64,000 bases of DNA, taken from assembly GCA_034509925.1 (NCBI GenBank), contig CM067529.1, positions 9,055,501-9,119,500 on the forward strand, written 5' to 3'. Shown here piece by piece: positions 21,210-34,640 of the stretch. This DNA is from Hirudinaria manillensis. Its lineage: Eukaryota > Annelida > Clitellata > Hirudinida > Hirudinidae. Each line of letters opens with the position of its first letter. Position 1 is the first letter of the stretch. Under the pieces are notes generated by a model that was not told the origin of the DNA, made no database searches, and was given only the letters and a program-made list of their open reading frames with translations. The position numbers and the translations under genes are program-made.

Positions 21210-24200
21210 TCATTTCAGCCAAGCACTGAAACGAATGGTCTGATTCTCGAATTCGTGTGTGGAATCTTCAATCAAAACAAACCTAAAAATTGAAATTTTA
21301 GATTACTTTGTTAACTTTTAACACATTTTTAAAATCCACATCTTACTTGCTCATGGAGACCTCATCATTTTCAAATAAATGTCTTGTTCCACCTCTGCTA
21401 ATGTTGAATAGTATTCCAGATTGGCCTACAACTTCTGGCATTCTCCTACTCCATGCTGGACAAATATGTGAATTTGAAAAAATAAAAGAAATATGAAATA
21501 CTATGAAACTAATTTAGAATTGCCTTTTAGGTTTGCTACTCGCTCCGCCATGGAAAAAATGACGACATCCTGATTAGATAATTCGTTTGGAATCCAAGTC
21601 ATCTGTAATCATCGCAGTATAACAAATTGCTTCATCAACTTATACCTCATTTAATAACCTGCTTAAAATTGATTTCCTGTTTAGATTTTTCTTTAGCTCT
21701 GCATTTTTTCAAACAGATTTCTATGTTGGATCGGAACAAATCAATACCTACAACCTGTGAAATCAAACGCGTGAATACCTAGTAATTACTAATAATTAAT
21801 GATGCTAATGAGTCCAGTGAAAATTTCCAATGTAATAAGAAATGAAATGAACGGTAATTTTATTTCAATAATAAAACATATCATTATAAGTAACAACTCA
21901 AAGGGCATACTTTCTTGAAGTATTTCTTCATTCCAAATGTTAGACCACCAGTCCCACATCCGACGTGAAGCAAGGTTTCATTTGGCACAAAATGTCTTTC
22001 AATCACTTTGAAACATTTTTCGAGAATGAAGTCATTCAATCCGTTGGGCTCATCATCTGCCAAAGCACGTTCCAAACTCTCTCGGGTTTCAAGTAAAAAC
22101 TGTAAATTTTCCGAGTCTTGATGGATGCAAGAATCATTAAGTTCTTGTTCAACGAACGGATAATCTAATTATTCAATGTTAACTTCATTTATTTAAAATG
22201 AAAAACGTAAAAAAAAACATAAAACCAATTTTCTAATTATTACTTGCCTACAGTGATGGAAATATCTGTGGCTTTAACTAATTTTATAGGCAATTTCACT
22301 GCCTTGTCAAGTTTTTGCTTTACCAATCTAAATCCTGAATGTTGGAAAAAATGTTTCCTGAATGAAAACCTTGAAAACCTTTGAGCATGAACGCCATTGG
22401 TGGCCCACGATCCTCCCTAAAAAGAAATTCAAATACATTTTTTCGGGCGCAACGGACGACAAGCGAATGAATAAAGCGCTGAAAGTTTGATTTATACAAG
22501 TTATTCATTCCCCTTGCAATTATATTAAGATTATTTTATATGTTAAGACTGATTCGAAACGAATTTAATGACAAACAGCGATCAATATGTGAAATCCATC
22601 GAAGCATGGCATGGAAAAGTCATCGTAGAGATAGTTGGTTTTAAATCCTGGAAATCCGTTGAAGTGATCTTCCAGCCAGCACCATACGTTGCCGTTGACA
22701 TCGTGCAACCCCAATTTGTTCGGGGGAAAGAAATCCACAGGCTGTTAATTCGGAAAACGATTTTCTAAATAAAGGTTTGCAGTCATTAAATGGAGCATAA
22801 AATATTTGATAACCGTCGTGGAACCGTAAAGGAATTGTGTGTTTGCGACTGCATTAGTATCATTCTGGATGCGATCAATTTTGATGTCAGCACAAGAAGC
22901 ATTTCCTTAAAACTTCAAATAAATACCTCATTTCTGAGTGCAACATGTTCAGCCTCTGCAAGTAACCTGTAATCTCTTCCTTTCCAAGCACAAAAGGCTT
23001 TAGCTTCATAGTAATTCACCTCTACTGGCCAATCCACTGGCATTTCGATGACATCAAATATGCATCTGAGTTTAAAGGTGTCGTTGTTTGAAAGTCCGCA
23101 ATGTGAGTATAGATTCAAGTCACCTCCACATCTGGATTTGCAATCTGCATACAGCATTTATGTTTAGTTCAAAGCACATTCATACAGCCTGTATTATAGA
23201 CATACACACATATTTCTTAAAATATTATTGCCTCAGAAGACTAGGAAATGTAGGACAATTTACGAAAAAATTAAACTGCGAGTTTTTTTTTTTTTGAGAC
23301 TTTGATATTCAGAAATCAACTTTAAAAAATCTGATTTGGTAAATTAGCAACTGGATGGAATATCGTTTCATGACTTTTGTTATTATATTACATATTTCAG
23401 CCACATATTTTTTTTTATTACGAATGAACTTATTAAGGTTTTTGATGTAAGACCTAACCCTAACCCTCACATATTGACCATTCTTGTGATAACCCGTCAA
23501 CTGTTTAGTTTCGCATAATGCATATGTCCCTTGAATGTTTGATGTTAAAAAACGAAGGTATCCATATAGAAATGCGAACAGACAAGAGTTAAAATTCTCT
23601 CTTAAAGAAAGCTTCAGTTACAGATGCTTAAGCGACTTACTTTTATTACAAACCCAAAAAGTAGGATGATTCGCTTGCTGGAAAGTTAGCCAAGACCATC
23701 CTTCTGAAGACCAAAGATGCTTTTGTTTGTATCCGCCAGCATTTACGAATTCCAGAAATTCTCCATTTGAAACTAGATACTTTGAGGTCTCGAAATCAGA
23801 GAATCTACAATTAAGTGGATGAGTGAAATTAATGCGCGGCTAGTTGCAACAAAAGTGATGTATGTAATGCCTCATTGTAATGCTTCCATATTCGTTGTCC
23901 CAGCCATAGGTGGGGTGATGGACAGGTTTTCCTAAAGTTACAGTTGCACCGCAGACTTTCACCAATTCATTGTTAACGTGTTTTCCACCTTAAATGGTTA
24001 AGCATCACTATATCGGAGATGATCCATCACAAACGGCATAAATTTACAACCAGTGGGACCATATTTCCATATATTGGGACGTTTCACGAGACTGATGGGC
24101 ATCTGACGAATCAGAACTGATGATGTTTCAATGTGTATTCTCTCGTGTTCGATGCCCATCATTAGAGCCCACTGCAATCAATAATTTTAAAAAAAAATTC

Positions 24201-27200
24201 TTTCACGAGTTATTGGAGTTATTGATATCTTTGTAATTTATTCCAAATACATTATAAATGACATTATATCACGTAATTTTACTTGTTATATTAAGTTGTA
24301 GCACATGTTATTCCGTGAACTGACTTTAACTAAGTTGAAATATGCACCAAAATGCAGAGCTTTTGCTTTTGCGTTTTTTTTTTGCTTTTGCAAGCGTTTG
24401 CTTGTAGAAATCTGCACTTAAAAACTTGTATATACTTAATGTTAGTGCATCCTTAAGTCAAAAAATGTATAATATAAGTTACATTTAATAATATAACAAA
24501 TTATGTTTTAATGCGTGAAAGCGGAACAACGTGTGAATTCCACAGTAATAAATGACAACTATTTATTTAAGCCTGATTCTCACCAAACGCAAAAAAAAGT
24601 GGTCCATCATTCACTTAAAATTGGCCCAAAATTTAATTAAATACCCCTGCCATAGCGTTCATTTGTTTATTTGACCAAAGCAAATTTTAAGGTCATCTCG
24701 TGGTGCAAATTTGAACAATAGTTATGATTGTTTGCGAAAATTTTGATTACGATGTGATTGTTGAGGTTAGTGAGTGAGACGGAAGATTTGAAGCTAATGA
24801 TATCAAGGGGGTAGAGAGCTCCAAGGTTTAATGACTCAGTTAATGAAGAAATGTTGCCTGTGACTGGTGGAACTTCTCTTAGCTTAAGCGTAGGGGATGA
24901 CCGAGGGTTCTGGAAATTAGTAAGGGAGGTATTTGTCTGGTATTTTGCAAGACCATGGACTATTTTGTAACAAAGGCATAGATCTTTGATAAAGCATTCC
25001 TGCTCAAGGGTTTTAAGGCATATTCGTTGCAGCATGCCATCGTAAGGCATTTGAGAATGGCTCTTGTGAAATATTTTTAAAAATTTCGATTTTCATTACA
25101 AGTTGCTTGTTGTATGAGCTCCAGATTGGAGAACAACATTCGAAAATTGGTCGAATGTAGGTTCAAAATGCTCTGGTTAGAATATTTTTGATTCTTGTGC
25201 GAAAGCATTTAAGGAATGATCACAAATGCTTTGTTAACAATAGTATTAATGTGAGCTTTATAGGTGAGTCCCGTTGTCAATGAGGGCTCTAAGATCACGG
25301 GTACTGTCTGACAGAAGTAGGGTTTATGAGGCAATTGTATGATTCCTTATTGGGGTGCTGCCTTGATGAAAATTTAAATGCATTTATCGCAATTAGCTCA
25401 ATATTTCGATCATAATGAAGAAAACGTTTTCTATTTAACGCCATTTTAAGAAATTTCAATGATGAATTTAAACCGCCAATAGATGTTAACATTGTTTAAG
25501 TTTAACGAACCCAAGGACTTTCGAAGTTTATGGGTAGTTGCAGAGTAGTTCTTTCAATGACTCTTAGAATCAGATCTTTGACTTTCTTTCTGAACTGAAT
25601 CACCTCATAAACGGGTGGCCAGATGTATTTGCTGCCCATCCTGTCGCATTCCTTAACAAGGAAACAATTTGTTTCAGTCACTAAAACAAACTAAAAACAT
25701 TCTTTAAACAAACCACGTCATCCCAGGACATTTCATCGACTCCTGTCTCAAAAATTGTCTCAAATGGAAAATTCACTCTCTCTTCCGTCTGCACGTGGAA
25801 ATTAGCAACCAATAAAGTCCATATTTAGGATTTAATGGATACATGCTCACTTGTATTAAATTCGCCAAAATCATTTTGTTCACGTAAACTGCCGCAGTAT
25901 GACCGTAGTAGAAAATGAGTGGAAGTCGCAAGCTGTCGGGGCTTTTATAAAAACCATCCTCGCCTTTAGTTGAGAAGAGATTATTAATTTTGCAACCAGC
26001 CATTTCTATGAAGATATTGGACACTAACTTGTTAAACATGCAAACAGACTCTCATTAATGTTGTAAGCGTTCGTAAAGTAGTCTCTTATTTGCCTGAAAG
26101 TCAAATTTTCCAACATTAATTAATTTCAAATTCCATCAAGTCTAATAAATCTACGGTCGTTTACAAATCACAAAAATTATTAAAACATGGTAGGTAAAAC
26201 ATAAGCCTCAAATCTTTCAAAGTAAAAATTCTTCTTTTATTTCGCACTTAGAGAATCTTCTGTTATTCTACACGAGTGCTTTTGTTATAATATAATCACA
26301 ACCTTTTTTTTTTTTTTAAAAATAAAACCTTCAAAGTTCTTCCTGCTATGGATTTAAACTTTGAGTCTTCTCACTCGCAACCTACGGGCTAATTAATGGT
26401 TACAAGTATTTTTCATCCCGTAGTTCAGCAATAATTCATAATAAAAGATGGCAGAAGTCAACTTTGTTAAGTATACTTTACTCAATGAAATAAGATATCT
26501 ATAACGTATCTGTTGTGACTAAGGAATAGTTACAATGGATTAAGTGAATGTTTTTAAGTCTGAGTCGACTTAGCAGCGATGTATTTCTGACTAATTATGA
26601 AATTCAATTTTTAAAGCGTTCACATCGTAAGTCGTTGAATTAAGTTAACCATGATTGCTTAAATACGTTTAATAAGATTTAATTTTAGCTATAATCTAGT
26701 GAATTTTTTTGTTACAAATTAATAAGATATATTACTTAGAATAGATATCGGATACGGCCTAGGCATTCCAAATAAACCTAATGCCATCAAGTTATTCATT
26801 ACCGCATTCAACTTTAGTTGCACGAACTCTGCTACTACATTTTAATTTGATTTCAAAATGGAGCATCGATTGAGGTACAAAATTGTTAGGAAACGTGTAT
26901 CAGATGTCATCACCTTTTTGGACCCTTAACAAGTTAGCGATTGCTCCTCAAGTTGACTACCGATATTTTTTGAAACGAAGAGTATACATTCCAGCTCATT
27001 ACTTATACAGTGCGCGTCATAAAGATAGGACAGGTAATAGAATCACAAGATTTCTATCTCTATCTTTAAAATTACCGGTAAACTTCGGTCAAAATGCTGA
27101 TTTTAGTGATCATAAGAGAGTAATTAATTAGTATTCAATAAAAGTTAAGACTAAAATTTGAATATTGATGAGAATCCACCAAGAAACACTTTTGATGTTG

Positions 27201-29046
27201 TTTCTCGGAGTTTCCGCAACGAAGCGTGGGGTCTCTTCCGTTGAGGAAAAAAATTTTATTACAGGTTTCACAAAAGTTCATTAAATTAATAAGAATCCTT
27301 ATATATTACTTGATGTCCCTAACATGTTTATAGAATAAAATGTCGATAGGTAATTTTATTATTGATGGGTTTAAGGAAGCAACTTAATGATGTTGAAAGA
27401 GGACAAATTCTTGCCTTTAAAGACTTGAATTTGTCAATTTCTGAAATTTCTAGGAGGATGAATCGCTCTAGAAATGTCATTAGTCGTATTTTAAGTGATC
27501 CTCAAAGTTATGAAACAATTTGTTCCCCTGGAAGACCAAAAAAACTGGATGAACGTCAGAGAAGAGTCATCCTTCGCGAAGCTTCCAAGGGGCTCAGTTC
27601 AAAAAAGGACCTAAAAATAGCTTAAACCTAAATGTCAGTAGATCGACAATATTGAGATGTCTCCGTGGAAGTGGTTTTCTAAAGTTTGTTAAGCGTCAGC
27701 ACAAGCCGCTTTTGACGGAGGCCCACAAGAAGTTCCGACTGAACTGGGCAAAGGAGATGCTGGATTTGGACACCAACTGGAAGTCCGTTATTTTTTCAGA
27801 TGAAAAAAAATTTAACTTGGATGGTCCAGATGGATTCAAATTTCATTGGCATGATGTCAGAAAATTCAAAAACTCTGCCAAATATGTTGAAACTCTGGAT
27901 CATCATTTGTTCACATTATGTGACAAATTTGGAAATGAAAGGGTCATCTTCCAGCATGACAATGCCTCTCTACACAGGGCAAAATCAACCAAACTTTTTT
28001 TCCAGGAAAGGAATTTGGAGGTTCTCAAGTGGCCATCTCGCTCCCCAGACTTGAACCCCATCAAAAACGTGTGGGGATTGCTTGCCAGAAAAATATATTG
28101 TCATGGCAAACAATATTCCAGCGTTCAAGAGCTGAAAGACTCTTTGGAAAAGGCCTGGAAAGAGCTGGACGAAGACAGCCTAAAACCTTTCCTGGTATTC
28201 ATTGAAAAACAGAATTAAAGAAGTAATTATGAAGAAGGAAGACAAAACTCATTATTGACTTTCATAATAAATATAAATCATAATTTAAAAGTTTAAATAC
28301 AATAAATTTTAAAATTTATGCTCCACAGTGTTCTTCGTTGATTTGTGCAGTTTCGGGGATTTCCAGTGTTTTGTTAAATTCTCACAAAATATTTATTTTT
28401 GAACAATAAATTTGATAAATCTGTAAATGTAACGTATTTTACTATATCACATAAAAAATGGTTTACATAACTCCACTACTTGGAATGATATCATCAAAAT
28501 ATGCACCTGTCCTATCTTTATGACGCGCACTGTATATCTTGTTACATATTCGCTGGAATCATTGGATTCGCAAAACACTGAAAAGGTTCGATTGGCGCGA
28601 GTTATTTGTTTGATTGATTTGACTAAACACTTAAACAAACATTTCGAATTAGTTGAAATGATGATATGAAATTGTCAGACGCGTTCGAGGAAGTGGGTAG
28701 GGCAATAGAGCGCTTACAGAGAGTTAGGATGCATGCGAGTAACTAGGTATAATATTTCCCCGCATCAATAAGGGGCACGGCATTGAATAACTCGAATAGA
28801 TTTATTCTTCTTCCCCTTGGTCCGGCCTAGAGTGATTTCTCAACATCCTGAAGTGGCCTAATGCCTCTTAGAAATTAGAACGTAATAAGTAATTTAACCA
28901 TTTTTTTCCTTATAATTTTTCACAGATTATGCTAAAGTGATTAAAATTTGAACGGTCACTCACTTTTTGTCGCATTGCGAAAGATCAGGTGCCTCTATTG
29001 AAACTATCGTGAAATCCCCAGTTAGAACGTGAGGCAGTGAAGTCAT
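21210..29046 (-). CDS. ovoA: Ovothiol synthase OvoA (5-histidylcysteine sulfoxide synthase with methyltransferase domain)
   Basis: OvoA couples cysteine to histidine C5 with iron and oxygen, and its C-terminal domain methylates the product toward ovothiol A, an antioxidant thiol common in marine invertebrates. Exon 1 (28964-29046) is MTSLPHVLTGDFTIVSIEAP. Later exons give IRDYFTNAYNINESLFAC, LRLPLIFYYGHTAAVYVNK (DinB-like domain), TIFETGVDEMSWDD, MGIEHERIHIETSS (near 24.1 kb; the HxxxHxE iron ligands), GKPVHHPTYGWDNEYG, YLVSNGEFLEFVNAGGY, FDVIEMPVDWPVEVNYYEAK, LHDVNGNVWCWLEDHF and GGSWATNGVHAQRFSRFSFR (FGE-like domain). The methyltransferase domain follows with LLHVGCGTGGLTFGM and VVGIDLFRSNIEICL. 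It ends FENQTIRFSAWLK. Intron 1 (about 2.9 kb) contains a Tc1 element, and the intron between about 24.2 and 25.5 kb contains a LINE remnant. All domains and ligands look intact. Confidence 0.93.
24660..25320 (-). pseudogene. Decayed non-LTR retrotransposon (LINE) reverse-transcriptase tail
   Basis: The minus strand reads, with stops and frame breaks, GTRDLRALIDNGTHL, then a frame like TYIRPIFECCSPIWSSY. It then gives LKTLEQECFIKDLCLCYKIV with HGL, the familiar DLGVLID, YVRPILEYASPVW and TLExRRxRxDL-YKIxHGL blocks after the polymerase core of Jockey/CR1/L2-type LINEs. Only this 3' part is present. It lies in an OvoA intron in the same orientation as the gene. Confidence 0.65.
27008..28532 (+). 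mobile_element. Tc1/mariner transposon with 28-bp perfect inverted repeats
   Basis: The element begins CAGTGCGCGTCATAAAGATA (27008) and ends with the exact inverse at 28505-28532; 28 bases match without error. A TA dinucleotide flanks each side (27006-27007 and 28533-28534), the Tc1/mariner target duplication. Total length is 1525 bp, with one degenerate transposase gene inside. It sits in OvoA intron 1, on the opposite strand to the gene. Perfect ends with a broken gene suggest it could have been mobilised in trans fairly recently. Confidence 0.9.
27365..28218 (+). pseudogene. Broken Tc1-type transposase
   Basis: From ATG at 27365, the N-terminus reads LNDVERGQILAFKDLNLSIS and EISRRMNRSRNVISRIL (helix-turn-helix) and a GRPKK linker. 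A frame change of one base in the A-run near 27600-27607 stops the first frame at 27625. The second frame resumes with SLNLNVSRSTILRCLRG. The catalytic region shows FSDEKKFN and FQHDNASLH (first two Asp), but the loop that normally carries GGGSVMVWG between them is missing. The third catalytic site reads SPDLNPIKNVWG with Lys where Glu is expected. Three separate lesions make an active enzyme very unlikely. Confidence 0.88.
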
Positions 29047-30315
29047 CTTACAAAGCTGCCAAAGACCTTAAATTGAAGAAACTGTTTTGCTTATATACAC
29101 AGCGTGCATATACAGCGTGCAGTAAGCGTGTCATCAGCTTGAATTAATTAAAATATTTTGGAAATTGACATAATTTGGAAATGTTGATTGTATAATTTAA
29201 TGTCAATGATTAGATCATTTGGCTATTGAAAATCCATAGCAATTTTTCTTCCGATATATACGATATGCTTATGATATACAAAATATATAAACATATATTG
29301 GTTTATTTATATGTATATTTATATATATATGGCATGGACCTTGTGCTGGAATCACTATTCGCCTTCTAACATCGCATCAACATTTTACACTTTTTGCTAA
29401 GCTATGACTCTCAGAGTTCATTTTGGGTCATATTTAGGCATCACTAATGCTAACTAGTGGTTTAGAATTTCTAGAATACGAAATAGCTGATTATGACGAA
29501 TATTAGATTACTGCTAATTCAAAATATTGAAATATAATCTTTACTGAACTTTCAAAGTTGAAGAGACTTCTTACGCATTCATATTTAAGTTTTGATTAAT
29601 CAGACTAAATTCTCTGGCTCGTGACCCAATAACATTTAGGTTAAGCCAATTTAAGTCAATTGACTGAATTAATTCAGCGGACTCACTAAACAGAATGGTT
29701 TTATTCTCAACCCAAATTTAAAAGAGCAAATGAAAAATAATACAACGTAAAAACTATCTACAAGTGCTCAATTCATGTGCCATTGAAAACGCAATACGAT
29801 TCCGCAAAAGGTTTAACATAATAGTAATAAGTTCTACTGTCAGAACAACTTAAAACTTAACTAAGCAACTTAATTAATAATAATAAGGTGGCAAAATTAT
29901 TGTAATGATAATAATAATAATAATTAATTTTTAGCAAAACAGATGAATAAAACTTTAGCACCAGAAAGCTGTTCTAAATTAGATCACGATTAATAACAAT
30001 TCAACGAATAGTGTCTTTTGTTTTAAAAGTTTAAGACTCAAACTTTAAGTAAAAAGCAGCAGGTGGACAGTAAAACAATATCGACTTGAATGGATGAAGA
30101 TGATTTTGTGGCTGTTTAAAACTTTATCTAAAAAGAGCCTTTCAATACTTTTGATTGCTGCTAAAATGTATCTAAAATTATTCGATAAGTCGATGTAAAA
30201 GTTCACAAACACAAACTCATGTTTAGACTGAGGGAAATCATTTAAAAATGCACTCGAAGATGAGTATGCCTCCGAAAAATAAAAACGAAAGCCAATTGAG
30301 AATCCTCGGGTGAAT
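29047..30315. other. Intergenic region between OvoA (upstream side) and CPEB1 (3' side)
   Basis: About 1.27 kb of AT-rich sequence with an AT/TA-rich stretch at 29250-29330 and a short ATA/AAT run near 29910. It should include the OvoA promoter and the CPEB1 3' UTR. I see no gene, RNA gene or transposon ends. Confidence 0.5.
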
Positions 30316-33300
30316 CTACCTCGACCGACCGATCTCGCCAGTCGTGGATTTGTTGTTTCTCATGAGAGGCTTGTGAAAGCGGGTGTTTTCGGCAGAGTGG
30401 TAAGTCTGCCAGCAAGAGCGACAGTAGTAGAGAAAGCACTTGAAGTCACGACAGAAGTATATTCCTTGTTCACTTTGACAGATGTCACATTGCGATTCTT
30501 CTAAGTAAGGATCGATCTGAATCTAATGATGGTACATAGAATAATAAGAACTATAATTTATTCATAATGTACAAGCAGTTTGATTTCACCTTCTTGGTAA
30601 ACTTTGCCGTTTTGATCTCCACGAAAGCTGCTGTTACGGCTTTGATGTAAGATTTATTGGAACTAAAGGTGACTCGTCCTGAACCTAAACATAAAATTTT
30701 GAGCGTGTTGCACAATATTAATAAATACTGGCTCTCTAGATTACCCACCTATGGGATATTTGTGCTTGTCGGTGTCTATGCCAGCATAAATGACGTTTCC
30801 AAAGAGGTCGTTGAGAATGTGGGCCAAGCCTTCAGCGGTCAACATTCCATGGAGAGCTCCCACGAAGACTGTTTTTTGTGGTTCGAGTCTTTGGGATGGA
30901 TTCTTCACGTAGTTGCTGTCACTTATCACCCATGGAATGACTTGAACCTACAACATGTTAAGGTCAGACAAATGTCAGATCACGTGCGGTCTCAACCAAT
31001 ATTTATATTAAAGCTTTATATTGCTGTCATCACTTGGTAGAACCGGAGATTAAGGGGCGGAATAAATTTTTTTGCTGACTGTATTTGGCATTAAAAGGGA
31101 TTAAAGGAGAAAATCATCAGTTACTCATTCGAGAAGTATGATGTGCTTTATGATGTCGTCAAATATTGCTTTAGGAATTCAAAATGAAGTTCAAAGGCAC
31201 TAATACTTAATGTGGTTATTATATGACTAAAGTAAACTATATTATAGAAATAACAAAATAGTTATTCTGCAACTTGCCTCTTTGGATCTCATTCTCTTGC
31301 TCGATATCTTGAAGTAATATTCTCCTCCATTGCTAAAGTCGTGGGTACAAGCTTGTAATAGAGCTCGCACAGATCTTTCGTTCTCGAACAAGATGTAAAC
31401 ATATCCCACTGTAATGCAATCTATCAATTTAGATCTAAGACGGCAGTAGTAGACATAGTTACCATAAATTAAACCTGGCAACTCTTTTCCTTTTGTCGGA
31501 TATCTAGGGTGTTTTCCATCTTTGCCAGGCCACTCGATCTTCAGGGAGCCAAACGAACGAAAGCAACTTTGCAGTCCGGCTAAACAAACCGCTTTTTAGA
31601 TTTGAAATTTTTTTTTCAATGATTATAAGCACGATACCTTCTGTTATGTCCCAAGGGACACCACCGAGAAAAACTTTAAATGAATAAGAGGGATTTCTGT
31701 GAATTTTAAACGGCAATTGCCCGCTCCAAGTGCAAGTGGGTTCAGAAATGGCTTAAACAAATAACCACAAATAATGAACAACTGCTCTTCAAATTGATTA
31801 TATAAACGTGTAAGTGACTGACTTGCTGCATTCCTGTACAACCTGGCAGCACGGTCGATAGAGTATGGATCAGCAGAACTGGTAGAGAACAAGGAGTTCA
31901 GAGAAGTCCAAGGCCGGCTGGAAAATAAATCGGCACTCATGCTAAAGTCGTTGTAGAGAGGCTGTTGGTACACGCCATGAGAAGTTCGCCTTTGAAGAGG
32001 AATGTCGGACTGAAGACCCAGCACTTTGAGGAGATCAAATGCAGGAGATAAGTTTCCCTTGTTCGACAAATTCCCTTGAGATAACTGTCTCCCAAGAACT
32101 GAATACTGGCCATATGGATTCTAATTGTTTTGATCGAAAGTCAGTTATTTAATAGTATCGTTGCCGCTATAAGTCGTGAATCGTTGTTGGCACCAAATGC
32201 CATATCGAATAAAGAATAGATTTTCTTATAAGTTTGATTAATTCATCATCAATGACAAATCAAATATTTCAGTTTTAATCGATTGAACAAAAAATATCTC
32301 TACTATAATTGAGATCAGCTTTAGAGACTATCGAATAATAACTAACTTCATTGGTGTTTTGATCCTGTAATGAAAAATTGCCGTTAGTTTTGGCGTTCAG
32401 AATGTCCATTATTAACGAGTTGCCGTTGTTCAATGGTGACAAACTGTTCCCTGCAACACAGCGATCTCCTATTATCCCCGCTCCGAATAGATTTTGGTCA
32501 TTCCTGGAGAAAATAACATTTCATTCCATTATTTATTAATAATAATAATCATCATCAAAGTAATACTGATGATAAAATCAGATAATAGTAATGCCATATG
32601 TGTTGAAACATGAAGTTCAGGAGAAAACTTACGTAGGCGGAGAGCCGTGCGGCATCATGTTTTTAAGCATTCTTGTAGGTCGCAGAGTTGATTGGGTGAG
32701 ATATTCCAGAGTTCTGTTTGAAATTGCCCCTGGAATAAAAGACTCCAGCATTCCGGTCTGAATGCTTTGTGAGCCATCCGAGTCATCCAAATGACTACTG
32801 TCGACTGTAATAATACTCGTTCGTGAGTTACGTGCCAGAAATCATTTTGGCCATTTAATTCACACTAACCGGAAATGTCCTCGTTAATGCATTTTCGATA
32901 CAATTCCGGATTAATATTTGCCAAAAGTTCAAAGTCAAAACCCTCTCCCGAAGCGTTATTACCTGCAACGGATGTTCCTCTATCAATTCTTTCAAGAACA
33001 CAACAATAAGGAACAACAATTCATTAGAAAGTACATTTCTCTTACCGTCCAAAGAACTGTGCACGAGAGAAATAAAATTTGAATAGTCGTTTGAGCGCCT
33101 AGAAACTGCATCAATTGTTTTCAAAGAATTCATATTTGAAGGGAAGGCAGACTTGTCGCTTTCTTTGACTCGGTCACTTTGGTTGCTAGTAAGAGCACTC
33201 TACAGCAAAATTAAGCGGCTGCTTTCATTTTATTCTTTCAAATTATTCCTTTTAAAGTTCAGTAAATTAGCAATTCAGTAACTGTAAAGGCCTAGGTAAA

Positions 33301-33334
33301 TCCACGAAGACGAGAAACTACAGCTTACAGGCAT
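30316..33334 (-). CDS. CPEB1: Cytoplasmic polyadenylation element-binding protein 1
   Basis: CPEB1 binds U-rich elements in 3' UTRs and controls poly(A) tail length and translation, especially in oocytes and neurons. The start [12 protein letters not shown] is split by an intron after MP (ATG 33332-33334). The N-terminal half is low-complexity and Ser/Asn-rich. The conserved part begins [13 protein letters not shown] (first RRM), continues with [20 protein letters not shown] and [15 protein letters not shown], then the linker [19 protein letters not shown]. The second RRM holds [20 protein letters not shown] and [20 protein letters not shown]. The C-terminal ZZ-type zinc region reads [30 protein letters not shown] and RFHKPLMRN. 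It matches CPEB1 better than CPEB2-4 in [18 protein letters not shown]. About ten exons are inferred. Confidence 0.93.
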
Positions 33335-34640
33335 GTTGAATCCTTTCGGACAAGAAGGAATGGTCTGATAAAAATTTAGCGCGGACTAATTCGACGAAGT
33401 ACAAGATGTAGGATAGGTTCTCACCTACCCAGAACGTACTAAAGCAATTCACTGTTTCAGCTGATTTAACATTAAAAATGAATTTCACTAAAACTATTGC
33501 AAAATAAATGCTCGCCTTAAATTGAATAGAGCAACGAATTGTGGCAGCATTTCCAAATATAATTTATAAATGAAATATGTTCGGCGATTGAGCCGACAAA
33601 TCCATATCAGACCTGCTTCTTAAGAGTAAATTCTTGAGGGAATGTTTTTCAAATTTATTTTGCTTCGAATTGAATATGAGTATATATGATGAATGAACAC
33701 TCTACTTATATTTAATTATGAAGTTTAATTCTCACTCAACTCGTGCCTTAATCTCAAAAAGTGATTCCAAAGTTTATTTCCAAGTGATACATTCCTATGA
33801 ATGGTACAGACGTTACTAGACTCATTGGAGTAAATAAAGCATTTTTATCAATCTCTGCCTTTGCATTGACATCCTTTTATCGGTTAGCGATTGTTGTAAG
33901 TGGATTTGATCAATTACAAAACTGGTATCTTGTAATGATCGACCAATTCAGCTGCGTCACTTTGAGGTGTTCCTTCGGACTTCCAAATAACAATTCAAAT
34001 CCCTGATTTTTCCATTTCAGTTTGGAATTTTTAATTTGAGAACGTTGAAATAGGATGTCATCTCAGCCCTTCCGGGGGGCCATTTAGTTTGATGATCTTT
34101 TAACTGTAGTCAGAATATGTAATCGTTCGAGGATGAAGCCCTGTGACTAAAGAGGTTCCATTGAGACTGACGATAAGGTCAACGAAACGGCGCAATATGT
34201 CGGGGAAGGTCTTCTATCTGGAAATATCTGGCGAAAGTAAGCAATTTTATACGAGGGAGTATGTCATTCTCCAGCAGTTGTGAGCTCGCGACAGGACTTC
34301 ATCGGGCGACATTGCGAAAGGGATTTTTTTTCAAATGGACAGAAAATTCAGAATTCGACTTAGAATTTAGAATTCGTCTGTCATATTTGATGTTCAGTAG
34401 TATTGAAGGACCATTATTATTAATACGGAAGCCATTACAACATTAGAAACAGACACTTTTGATAGCATTAGAGATGAAATGTGAAGTGAAAAGAGCTCCA
34501 GATAGTAATCTCGGATCTATATCCAGTGTTAATAGTTCTTCAAGAAAAGGATGTCGAATGCATAAATGAGCTTGGTTATTGCATGCCTGGGTAGCGGTGT
34601 AGCGAGGGTTAGGGAGAAGTAGGAAAAGCCAAGAAAAAGG
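33335..34640. other. Intergenic region upstream of CPEB1
   Basis: About 1.3 kb with no recognisable gene. Short open stretches here lack known motifs. A box-C-like TGATGA (34092) and a CTGA (34168) were noticed but without a closing stem. The CPEB1 promoter is expected near its right-hand start codon. Confidence 0.45.

Noticed and set aside
23451-23466. Two and a half copies of CCCTAA, with a similar pair at 36450-36463
   Set aside because: Too short to be more than chance or minor interstitial telomere-like words; the flanks of the two sites do not match.
26883-27131. An open frame running into the left end of the Tc1 element
   Set aside because: It crosses the transposon boundary and has no domain; it is chance openness across an OvoA intron and an inverted repeat.
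33797-34006. Open frame of 69 codons upstream of CPEB1
   Set aside because: No family resemblance, no conserved motif, and no neighbouring exons with matching splice sites.
34089-34172. Box C (TGATGA) and box D (CTGA) words spaced like a C/D snoRNA
   Set aside because: No closing terminal stem is visible, no clear C' and D' pair, and such words are common in AT-rich sequence.
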